Shown here: in pieces, positions 1-5,161 of the stretch
Numbering within the stretch: the first letter of the stretch is position 1
Layout: each line of letters begins with the position of its first letter
NCBI GenBank assembly: GCA_025966255.1
Contig: JAOPVG010000029.1
Span: 1 to 10,877, forward strand
Length of the DNA stretch: 10,877 bases
Reading direction: 5' to 3'
Source of the DNA: Jatrophihabitans sp.
Lineage (GTDB): Bacteria > Actinomycetota > Actinomycetes > Mycobacteriales > Jatrophihabitantaceae
The notes under the pieces: model-generated
Database searches by the model: none
What the model saw: only the letters and a program-made list of their open reading frames with translations
What the model was told of the DNA's origin: nothing
Program-made: the position numbers and the translations under genes

Positions 1-711
1 GCCGCCCGCCACCGCCGGAAGTGCGGCCGTCACCCACTGCACCCGGCGCGGCCGCGGCGAATCGATCGGCAGCGGCAACTCGATTTCGCAGTTGGGACCG
101 GCCGGGGTCTGACGGGGAGCGCGGTTCACAAGGATGGCCTCTGCTGCGGCCACGAGTGCCGCGGGCGCGTCACCGTACGACCCGATGGCGAGCAGGGAAT
201 CACCGATCCGAATCACCTGCTCGGGCCGCAGCCGTACGCCACGCACACCCACCTCCACGCCGTCGACGCGGGTGCCGTTGGTCGAGGAAAGGTCGTGCAG
301 CGTCATGGATGTACTGCCGACGACCACTTCGGCGTGCAGCCGCGATGCTGCATCGTCGGCGAGCACGAGCGTGCAACCCGGATCACGCCCGATTGTCTGC
401 CGCCCGCGTCCCAACGGAACCGACCGACCGGCCGCCGGACCACTGATGATGTGCAGCGACGGCACACCAGACGGCATTGGGGCGCGATCCGGCCTTTCGG
501 CCGTGAGCAGGGATCCGGTGCGCAGGCCGGAGTCGGCCAGGCTCACGTCGGGCGCAAGCAGCCGATCATCGGCCCAGAGCGCTTCACCAGCAGGTATACC
601 GGCGACGGCTGCGAGCTCATGCGCGAGCGCACCGAAGGGCGCGGCAGGAGGCGCCACGACGGCGACATCCTGGCTGCCGTCCGGGCCAATGATCGTGAGC
701 TCGATTCGCAC
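1..711 (-). CDS. FHA-domain FtsK/SpoIIIE-type type VII secretion ATPase (EssC/EccC-like), N-terminal part
   Basis: This is the N-terminal 237 residues of a larger protein; the reading frame stays open to the window edge, so the C-terminus lies outside. Residues 1-73 look like a ubiquitin-like/YukD-type fold. Residues 84-180 form a textbook FHA domain: GR at 108-109, SRLH at 123-126, TNGT at 144-147. After it comes a proline-rich segment (NRAPR at 196-200, then ELPLPIDSPRP) and the start of a hydrophobic stretch. This is the order seen in EssC-type ATPases, where a cytoplasmic FHA region precedes membrane helices and tandem FtsK ATPase domains that drive export of WXG100 substrates. FHA domains bind phosphothreonine, which suggests control by Ser/Thr kinases. 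The GTG start is the only in-frame candidate near the upstream gap and has no clear Shine-Dalgarno sequence. It diverges from a WXG100 gene, which supports the assignment. The ATPase domains themselves are not visible. Confidence 0.82.
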   Translation of the reverse strand, partial: MRIELTIIGPDGSQDVAVVAPPAAPFGALAHELAAVAGIPAGEALWADDRLLAPDVSLADSGLRTGSLLTAERPDRAPMPSGVPSLHIISGPAAGRSVPLGRGRQTIGRDPGCTLVLADDAASRLHAEVVVGSTSMTLHDLSSTNGTRVDGVEVGVRGVRLRPEQVIRIGDSLLAIGSYGDAPAALVAAAEAILVNRAPRQTPAGPNCEIELPLPIDSPRPRRVQWVTAALPAVAGG

Positions 712-762
712 CGGTGAAGTGTGTGGTCGAGCTGGGACACCGGAGCCCGCTTCCGCGGTCGC

Positions 763-787
763 TTGTGGATAACCAGCGGTTGTCCAC
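763..787. promoter_or_regulatory. Inverted pair of DnaA-box-like 9-mers between the divergent secretion genes
   Basis: The left arm TGTGGATAACC (763-773) and the right arm GGTTGTCCACA (777-787) are separated by AGC. They form an 11-bp imperfect palindrome with one mismatch. The outer 9-mers are TTATCCACA (minus strand, 763-771), the strongest E. coli-type DnaA box, and TTGTCCACA (plus strand, 779-787), the form preferred in Streptomyces and mycobacteria. The site lies 52 bp upstream of the FtsK-like start and 98 bp upstream of the WXG100 start. It could be a DnaA-responsive control element or the operator of another dimeric regulator. Confidence 0.5.
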
Positions 788-885
788 AGCTGGCCGCTCT
801 CGCGAGCGGACGTTGTCGGACCGGCTCGTAACGTTCGTCGGCGTCAGGAGTCTGCGGCTGGCGCCGCCCATGGAAGGAGCACGTC

Positions 886-1176
886 GTGTCGAGTCTCAAG
901 GTCACCCCGGGTCAGCTCGAAGCCCTCGGCGGCAGCGCGCATCGCGTGTGCGCGGACGTGCGGGGTGAGCATCAGAGCCTGAAGTCCCAGCTCTCCCCGC
1001 TCTTCGGTGCCGACTGGTCAGGAGCGGCCGCCGCTCAGTTCACCACGCTGTACGAGAACTTCGATCAGCACGCAAAGGGGTTGTGCGACGCGCTTGACGG
1101 CATCGCCGCACTGCTGGTGCGCGCCGGTGCCAACTATGCCGATGTCGAACAACAGATCGCCGCGTCGTTTCATTGA
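886..1176 (+). CDS. WXG100 family (ESAT-6-like) type VII secretion substrate
   Basis: This 96-residue protein is typical in length for a WXG100 protein, which folds as a helical hairpin and is exported as a dimer by FtsK/EccC-type ATPases. The central turn motif W44-S45-G46 lies between two predicted helices, at roughly residues 7-40 and 47-90. Near the C-terminus Y84-A-D-V-E88 matches the YxxxD/E type VII export signal. The GTG start at 886 is chosen because a strong ribosome binding site, GGAAGGAG (872-879), sits 6 nt upstream and because it gives a normal WXG100 N-terminus. The gene diverges from the FHA-FtsK gene and converges with the next gene, leaving only 20 bp between the stop codons. 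Two cysteines (C22 and C67), one in each helix, are slightly unusual for the family. Which partner it pairs with is not visible; it may homodimerise. Confidence 0.9.
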   Translation: MSSLKVTPGQLEALGGSAHRVCADVRGEHQSLKSQLSPLFGADWSGAAAAQFTTLYENFDQHAKGLCDALDGIAALLVRAGANYADVEQQIAASFH

Positions 1177-1196
1177 TGGCGATCGACGATGGACCG

Positions 1197-2366
1197 TCAG
1201 GTGATCGCAAGGTAGGGGATGAGGACGGAGTCCGTGATTTGATCGCCACCCAGCTCACTGGGCAGGTACGCCTCGACGTTGACGATGCCCTCGCCGATAA
1301 GCGCGCGGGCCCCGGACAGCGCGAAGTAGAAGTACTCGCCGGGGTTGATCACGCCGTTGGGCGCCACGATCTCGAGGTAGTGGATCATCTCGCCGTTGGC
1401 GGTGGTGAACCTCGCAGTCGCCTGGAACTGGCCTCCCATCAACGGCTCGTCGCCGGTACTCACCGCGTTGATGAAGAACAGATCGGCGGCTTCCTCGTAG
1501 TGCATGGCTCCATCGGCGTCATGCCAGCGGGCCTCGGGTCCCTGCTCGACGAATGTGTGTGGATCACGTCCGTCGGTGCTCGGGTCGCGCGGAGCCTCAT
1601 TGCGCAGCGACGCCCAGGTCTGGTTGCCGACAACTCCGTCCGCCATCAGACCCTTGTCGCTCTGGTAGCGGTAGACCGCCTGATACGTGCCGTTGCCGAA
1701 GTCGCCGTCGACCGCCAGCACTCCGTACCCACGCTCGTTCAGCATCTGCTGCAGGTACTCGACCCACCCGTCCACGCTCTTGTCGCCGTGCCGCAGGGTC
1801 GGCTCTGCGGTGTCGACGGGTGGCGTGTACTCGGGCTCGGGCGGATCAACGTACGGCGGATCAACGTGCGGCGGGTCGACGTGCGGGGGATCAACGTGCG
1901 GCGGGTCGACGTCGGGCGTAACTGCCGGCGGGCCGCCGACGAGGCTGAAGTTGAACCGCACCTTGTCGTGGCCACCGGTTGGCTCGTCCTCGACGGCCGA
2001 GTAGAGCGACGCCTGGTCACCGATCAGCTCATGGTCGGACGAGTTCGATCCGACCGCCGGCAGGTCCCAGTGGATCGTCCACTCGGCCTGACCCATGCCG
2101 CCCGCGTTGTACTTGATCGTGCCCTCGCAGCCGGTCATGAAGCTGTTCTCGGAGTCCATGACGCCGAAGCTGTCCTGGCCGCCGGGCGGGATCGAGTCGG
2201 CGCGGTCGGTCGCGAAGCGCCCGTGCTCGCTGTGCTCGTGCACCCGCCACAGCAGCTGGGTGCTGTGGTTCTTGACGGTGATGATTCCGGACCGTTTGGG
2301 GTTGATGGCCTGGATGACGTCGATGACTGCCTCGACGCCGTGGATGATCTCGTCCGCACCAACCAT
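1197..2366 (-). CDS. Mosaic protein: aegerolysin-like domain, DPPHV-repeat linker, peptidoglycan-binding domain, C-terminal Ig-like domain
   Basis: This 389-residue protein has several parts. (1) Residues 25-144 are beta-rich. The pattern ITVKN (29-33), PPGG (60-63), GCEGTIKY (79-86) and HWDLPAVGSN (99-108) resembles aegerolysins, small membrane-binding cytolysin-like proteins; this match is tentative. (2) Residues 145-188 are a Pro/Asp-rich linker with DPPHV repeats. (3) Residues 190-256 are a PG_binding_1 domain, with signature DGWVEYLQQML, VDGDFG, and GLMADGVVGNQTW before LR. (4) Residues 280-389 are a beta-sandwich resembling CARDB/Ig domains (NPGEYFYFAL at 341-350). There is no signal peptide or lipobox, so export, if any, is not by Sec/Tat with an N-terminal signal. 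The ATG at 2366 has a GGGGG ribosome binding site 6 nt upstream. The function is unknown. Its PG-binding domain is closely related to the one in the gene at 3912-4529. Confidence 0.72.
   Translation of the reverse strand: MVGADEIIHGVEAVIDVIQAINPKRSGIITVKNHSTQLLWRVHEHSEHGRFATDRADSIPPGGQDSFGVMDSENSFMTGCEGTIKYNAGGMGQAEWTIHWDLPAVGSNSSDHELIGDQASLYSAVEDEPTGGHDKVRFNFSLVGGPPAVTPDVDPPHVDPPHVDPPHVDPPYVDPPEPEYTPPVDTAEPTLRHGDKSVDGWVEYLQQMLNERGYGVLAVDGDFGNGTYQAVYRYQSDKGLMADGVVGNQTWASLRNEAPRDPSTDGRDPHTFVEQGPEARWHDADGAMHYEEAADLFFINAVSTGDEPLMGGQFQATARFTTANGEMIHYLEIVAPNGVINPGEYFYFALSGARALIGEGIVNVEAYLPSELGGDQITDSVLIPYLAIT
1843..1917 (-). repeat. Five 15-bp in-frame repeats encoding the DPPHV linker
   Basis: Five consecutive 15-bp units are read on the plus strand as GGATCAACGTACGGC or GGGTCGACGTGCGGG and close variants, at 1843, 1858, 1873, 1888 and 1903. 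The unit is a multiple of three, and on the minus strand it encodes DPPHV, with one DPPYV. Units of the GGATCAAC and GGGTCGAC types partly alternate, as expected if a two-unit block was itself duplicated. The array joins the aegerolysin-like and peptidoglycan-binding domains and could vary in copy number between strains. Confidence 0.85.
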
Positions 2367-2399
2367 TGGATTCCCCCAGATGCTGTGAGCGTTTCTGCC

Positions 2400-2428
2400 A
2401 CGGTCGGCGGGCGGGCACCACCGATCAA
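2400..2428 (-). promoter_or_regulatory. Possible promoter of the aegerolysin-like/peptidoglycan-binding gene
   Basis: On the minus strand TTGATC (2428-2423) and GACCGT (2405-2400) are spaced by 17 bp, ending 33 bp upstream of the ATG at 2366. The -35 is good and the -10 is poor. It is placed mainly by spacing and by its position in the divergent gap. Confidence 0.25.
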
Positions 2429-2432
2429 GGAT

Positions 2433-2473
2433 CCCAGTACGGCCGAGGGGGAGGCCGGTCTTGCCCCTCTGGG
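2433..2473. other. GC-rich nested inverted repeat in the divergent gap
   Basis: CCCAG (2433-2437) pairs with CTGGG (2469-2473), and inside it AGGGG (2446-2450) pairs with CCCCT (2464-2468), with an 8-nt bulge on one side and a 13-nt loop. It lies between the divergent promoters of the mosaic gene and the SUFU gene. It may be an operator or RNA structure, or chance in GC-rich DNA. Confidence 0.25.
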
Positions 2474-2555
2474 CAGTTCGGGGAATCGGGCGAACGGCCG
2501 CGGACCTCCGGCAGCCGCCCGGCGGCCGCGTCCGAGCAGCCGGTTGAGTGTCCGC

Positions 2556-2567
2556 TAGCGTCGCAGC
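2556..2567 (+). promoter_or_regulatory. Leaderless-type -10 element of the SUFU gene
   Basis: TAGCGT (2556-2561) matches the actinobacterial -10 consensus TANNNT and is followed after 6 nt by the GTG start at 2568. No Shine-Dalgarno sequence is present. This is the geometry of a leaderless transcript starting at the G of GTG. No convincing -35 is seen at the usual spacing, which is common for such promoters. Confidence 0.5.
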
Positions 2568-3146
2568 GTGAGCGAGGTGCCGGTGCTGTCGGCGATCGAG
2601 GCCGCGATGGTGGACCACTTCGGCCACCGGCCACAACGGGCCTCGGTGTCCTTCGTCGGCGTCGATCCGATCGAGGTGCTGCGCTTCGAGCCGATTCCCG
2701 GTGAACGCGCCTACCTGACCCTCGGGATGGCGCGACATCCCATGACGGGATCGGCCGAGTCGGTGCTGTCAGCGGACGGACCACGGGCCGAACTCATGCT
2801 GCACGTCCGGGATCCCACCGACGAGCACGCGGAGATCTGGCGCAAGCTCGCGGTGCTCGCCGCCGCTCCGGCAGTAGAGGGCGTCGTGTACGCCGGCGGC
2901 ATGACTATGGACATCGGCGAGCCGCTCGTCGCCGCGTCGGCCTGCGTGGGTGTCGTGGTCGTCGACTCACCATTGCGGCCGGTGGCGGGGCCATCCGGGG
3001 ACGTCAGCATCCTGCAGGTCCTGCCCGCGACCTCGAACGAACTCGCCTGGTGCCGGGTGCACGGCAGCGCCGCGCTGCGGGAGCGGTGGCTCGACCGCGA
3101 CGCCGACCTGCTCGACCTGACGCGCCGTGCTGTGCCGCTGGACTGA
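2568..3146 (+). CDS. Suppressor of fused (SUFU) domain protein
   Basis: This is a 192-residue protein resembling bacterial stand-alone SUFU-domain proteins. Supporting landmarks are the N-terminal helix (VDHFGHRP, 15-22), TLGMARHPM (51-59), RAELMLHV (73-80), a helical segment with WRKLAVLAAAP (91-101) and the C-terminal ILQVLPATSNELAWCRVHG (about 147-165), which fits the usual 'LLP.T..E' region. Bacterial SUFU proteins are mostly uncharacterised, but the superfamily is recognised among immunity proteins of polymorphic toxin systems. It diverges from a lysin-like/peptidoglycan-binding gene near a type VII secretion pair, so an immunity role is possible but not shown. It looks cytoplasmic, with no signal peptide or membrane helix. 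The GTG start is supported by the leaderless promoter. Its last three codons, CTG GAC TGA, form the first unit of a tandem array that continues downstream. Confidence 0.8.
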   Translation: MSEVPVLSAIEAAMVDHFGHRPQRASVSFVGVDPIEVLRFEPIPGERAYLTLGMARHPMTGSAESVLSADGPRAELMLHVRDPTDEHAEIWRKLAVLAAAPAVEGVVYAGGMTMDIGEPLVAASACVGVVVVDSPLRPVAGPSGDVSILQVLPATSNELAWCRVHGSAALRERWLDRDADLLDLTRRAVPLD

Positions 3147-3243
3147 CGCGGGCTGGACTGAACGCGGGCTGGACTGACGCGGGCTGGACTGAACGCGGGC
3201 TGGACTGACGCGGGCTGGACTGAACGCGGGCTGGACTGAACGC
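3138..3243 (+). repeat. Tandem array of 15/16-bp units growing from the SUFU stop codon
   Basis: Six full units and a truncated seventh alternate between CTGGACTGACGCGGG (15 bp; 3138, 3169, 3200) and CTGGACTGAACGCGGG (16 bp; 3153, 3184, 3215), with the partial unit at 3231-3243. The array is therefore a 31-bp dimer repeated three times. The first unit contains the SUFU stop codon. Each unit carries one TGA (3144, 3159, 3175, 3190, 3206, 3221, 3237), and the 15/16 alternation puts these stops in all three forward frames. There are no unique spacers, so it is not CRISPR. Confidence 0.93.
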
Positions 3244-3340
3244 CAGGCTGCGCTGTGCCTCCCCGCTGAACGGCGAGCGAACGACCTCCGTCACGTCCGA
3301 ACGCCCCGAATCGCGTCCGGAAAACCGCCCCGCCACACTG

Positions 3341-3352
3341 GTGACCGGTCAC
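3341..3352. promoter_or_regulatory. Perfect 12-bp palindrome upstream of the MaoC gene
   Basis: GTGACCGGTCAC is a perfect palindrome ending 27 bp before the MaoC GTG start. Its size and position suit an operator for a dimeric repressor of TetR or GntR type. No regulator gene lies next to it in the window, so the regulator is unknown. Confidence 0.4.
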
Positions 3353-3379
3353 ATCCGCGCCGCCCAGAGGAGACGCATC

Positions 3380-3889
3380 GTGCAGTTCGGTCGCTACTAC
3401 GAGGAGTTCGAGGTCGGCGCGGTCTACAAGCACTGGCCCGGCAAGACGGTCACCGAGTACGACGACCACCTCTTCTGCCTGCTGACGATGAACCACCACC
3501 CCCTGCACATGGACATCAACTACGCGGAGAAGACCACCGATTTCGGCAAGAACGTCGTCGTCGGGAACTACGTCTACTCGCTGCTGCTCGGTATGTCGGT
3601 GGCCGACGTCAGCGGCAAGGCGATCGCCAACCTCGAGGTCGAGTCGCTGCGCCATGTCGCCCCCACCTTCCACGGCGACACGATTTACGGCGAGACCACC
3701 GTGCTCGACAAGACGCCGTCCAAGTCGAAGACCGACCGCGGCGTCGTCTACGTCGAGACGATCGGCTACAACCAGGACGGCACGATTGTGTGCATCTTCC
3801 GCCGCAAGGTCATGGTCCCGACGCAGGAGTACATCGACGCGCGCGGTGGCGAGCAGCCCGGCCGGCCCCAACCGATCCCGCGTGGCTGA
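3380..3889 (+). CDS. MaoC family (R)-enoyl-CoA hydratase/dehydratase, single hotdog domain
   Basis: This 169-residue protein fits a single-domain MaoC hydratase, which adds water across the double bond of 2-enoyl-CoA esters. The hydratase signature is TMNHHPLHMD (36-45): H43 fits the catalytic His, while the usual catalytic Asp of GDxNPxH is Asn38 and the usual Asn is His40. Other matches are KNVVVGNYVYSLLLGM (57-72), HVAPTFHGDTIYGET (92-106) and a C-terminal FRRKVMVP (140-147). I recall the TMNxxPLHxD variant from a MaoC branch that includes the mycobacterial Rv2499c and mesaconyl-CoA hydratase-like proteins, which points to branched acyl-CoA catabolism rather than bulk fatty-acid synthesis. 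The GTG at 3380 is chosen over upstream starts because AGAGGAGA (3366-3373) lies 6 nt before it and the family N-terminus (QFGRYYEEFEVG) begins there. It stands alone, without a CoA ligase or dehydrogenase beside it. It converges with the next gene across 22 bp. Confidence 0.9.
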   Translation: MQFGRYYEEFEVGAVYKHWPGKTVTEYDDHLFCLLTMNHHPLHMDINYAEKTTDFGKNVVVGNYVYSLLLGMSVADVSGKAIANLEVESLRHVAPTFHGDTIYGETTVLDKTPSKSKTDRGVVYVETIGYNQDGTIVCIFRRKVMVPTQEYIDARGGEQPGRPQPIPRG

Positions 3890-3911
3890 AGCGCGCGAGG
3901 CGAGCTCGGCG

Positions 3912-4529
3912 TCACTGCACGCTGAATTGTCCTGAGTGCTTCTCGGCCCCCAGACCGGGAGGCATCTCGGCGTCGTAGGTGAAGTCGCCGGTACCGAGCT
4001 CCTTCCGCAGGTTGGCGACCGTCGCGCTCATCATCTCCCCGGCGTTCGTCTGGCCGGAGAGCGAGACGCTCGTCAGCGGCAGCTGCTTGAAGGTGACCCC
4101 CTGGGAACCGCCGGTGATGTTGATGTCGAGGAAGTACTGGTTGTCGGGGATCGGGATCGAGCCCACGGATTCGAGAAAGAACAGCAGGCTGTCCCCGTCG
4201 TCGGACGTTTCCCCGTTCTTACCCAACGGGCTCTGATCGACGAAGAAGACCGCGTGCATCGTGGCGTCCGTGTCCTGGTGCGCATGCCCATCGGTGCCGA
4301 CCGCCGCCTGCTCGCCACCCCGCAACACCGACCACGTCTGGTTACCGACGACGCCGTCCACCATCAGCCCGTTCTGTTGCTGGAACTCGTAGACGGCTTT
4401 GATCGTCTCGTCCAAGAAGATGCCGTCGATCTTGATGTTCGGCGCCACGCCGAGCAGTAACTCCTGCGCGTATTCCACCCAGCCGTCGGCGCTCTGATCG
4501 CCATAGTGCAGTGTCGGTTCGCCCGTCAT
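3912..4529 (-). CDS. Peptidoglycan-binding-domain protein with C-terminal beta domain, paralogue of the mosaic protein
   Basis: This 205-residue protein starts directly with a PG_binding_1 domain (residues 4-71). The signature GDQSADGWVEYAQELL, then DGIFL, then GLMVDGVVGNQTWSVLR, closely matches residues 189-255 of the mosaic protein at 1197-2366. A His/Asp-rich stretch (80-92) leads into a beta-rich C-terminal domain (92-205; VFFVDQ, YFLDINITGG, TSVSLSG, GDFTYDAEMPPG). This is probably an Ig-like sandwich and may be distantly related to the C-terminal domain of the mosaic protein, which has the same arrangement: PG domain, short linker with DADGAMH or DTDATMH, then a beta domain. There is no signal peptide or membrane helix. 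The ATG at 4529 is supported by the ribosome binding site GAGGGGG (4541-4535), 5 nt away. No enzyme motif is visible; it is likely a binding or structural protein. The function is unknown. Confidence 0.75.
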   Translation of the reverse strand: MTGEPTLHYGDQSADGWVEYAQELLLGVAPNIKIDGIFLDETIKAVYEFQQQNGLMVDGVVGNQTWSVLRGGEQAAVGTDGHAHQDTDATMHAVFFVDQSPLGKNGETSDDGDSLLFFLESVGSIPIPDNQYFLDINITGGSQGVTFKQLPLTSVSLSGQTNAGEMMSATVANLRKELGTGDFTYDAEMPPGLGAEKHSGQFSVQ

Positions 4530-4584
4530 GTCCGCCCCCTCGACAGTTCACGCAATCGTGGTCGCCGCAGACGTCAACGCGCAG

Positions 4585-4604
4585 CCGAGGCGGACGCGCC
4601 TTGG
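4585..4604 (-). terminator. Possible hairpin terminator after the NUDIX gene
   Basis: Read on the minus strand, CCAAGGCG and CGCCTCGG flank the loop CGTC. They pair over 8 bp with one A-C mismatch, 34 bp beyond the NUDIX stop codon. It has no U-tract, but actinobacterial terminators often lack one. It could equally be a chance GC-rich hairpin. Confidence 0.3.
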
Positions 4605-4638
4605 GGCAGCCGAACCTGCACGTTGGGGAAGTCGACCG

Positions 4639-5040
4639 TCAGTCCGGCAGCAGGCCCCAGTCGGCCAGGGCCTCGTGCAGCCCGGGCGCCAGCTCAAGGG
4701 CAAGGAACTCCAGACGCGTCACCCAGCGTGCGTCGGCGGCGTCGTCGCCGGGCTGTAGCCGCCCACCGGTGACCCGACACACGAAATCGTCGATCACGTA
4801 GCTTCCCCCGCTCGGCGCGGCCCGTTCCACCCGTCCGGCGAAACGCTCGACGGCCACGACCAACCCGGTCTCCTCGGCGACCTCGCGCACGCACGCGTCG
4901 GCCGCCGGTTCGCCGGGCTTGCATCGCCCACCGGGCACCGACCACGCGCCTTCGGACGGCGGCTGCCCCCGCCTGATGACGAGCAGCCGCCGGTCGTCGT
5001 CGAACACGATCCCGCCCGCGCACGGCTTGCGATCGACCAC
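4639..5040 (-). CDS. NUDIX hydrolase
   Basis: This 133-residue NUDIX hydrolase would cleave a nucleoside diphosphate linked to another moiety, using Mg2+. The NUDIX box GX5EX7REUXEEXGU is complete: G38, E44, R52-E53, E56-E57, G59-L60. Upstream, CAGGIVFDDDRRLLVIRRGQPPSEGAWSVPGG (split here as residues 7-26 and 27-38) matches the strands and loop that lead into the box. The C-terminal region (DDAADARWV, 99-107) is the usual position of the acidic strand before WV. The substrate cannot be predicted; the sequence resembles ADP-ribose pyrophosphatase/MutT-like members. The GTG at 5040 is preferred because GGGAGG lies 4 nt upstream and the NUDIX fold begins immediately. The longer in-frame extension to 5178 would run into the small gene on the other strand and has no family-like sequence. 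Its end (LLPD stop, GGACTGACG) matches the core of the tandem repeat units in a single copy. Confidence 0.88.
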   Translation of the reverse strand: MVDRKPCAGGIVFDDDRRLLVIRRGQPPSEGAWSVPGGRCKPGEPAADACVREVAEETGLVVAVERFAGRVERAAPSGGSYVIDDFVCRVTGGRLQPGDDAADARWVTRLEFLALELAPGLHEALADWGLLPD

Positions 5041-5161
5041 GACACCTCCCAAGCAAATGTGGCCCGCGGCGCGGCATCCCGAATTGCCCAGCTGCGTGCG
5101 GTATGAACGATCCGAGGCAAGCCGCTGTGGTGCGCCCGGAAAACCGAGGGGGCGCTTCCCG

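Noticed and set aside
763..787. Replication origin (oriC)
   Set aside because: There are only two DnaA-type boxes, no AT-rich unwinding region, and no dnaA, dnaN or rpmH next to it.
2544..2549. TTGAGT as the -35 box of the SUFU promoter
   Set aside because: It is only 6 bp from the TAGCGT -10 element, far too close for a sigma-70-type promoter.
1173..2558. A long plus-strand open frame (461 codons) opposite the mosaic gene
   Set aside because: It is the antisense shadow of a high-GC gene: no domain is recognisable, it contains Val/Arg/Asp-rich low-complexity sequence typical of such shadows, and the minus strand encodes a clear PG_binding_1 domain with a ribosome binding site.
3138..3243. 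CRISPR array
   Set aside because: Units are 15/16 bp and directly abutting, with no unique spacers and no cas genes in the window. The same applies to 7815-7890.
2711..3871. A minus-strand open frame of 386 codons across the SUFU gene, tandem array and MaoC gene
   Set aside because: It is antisense to two well-supported genes. The apparent SPARVQSSPR-like peptide repeats are only the reverse reading of the 15/16-bp array.
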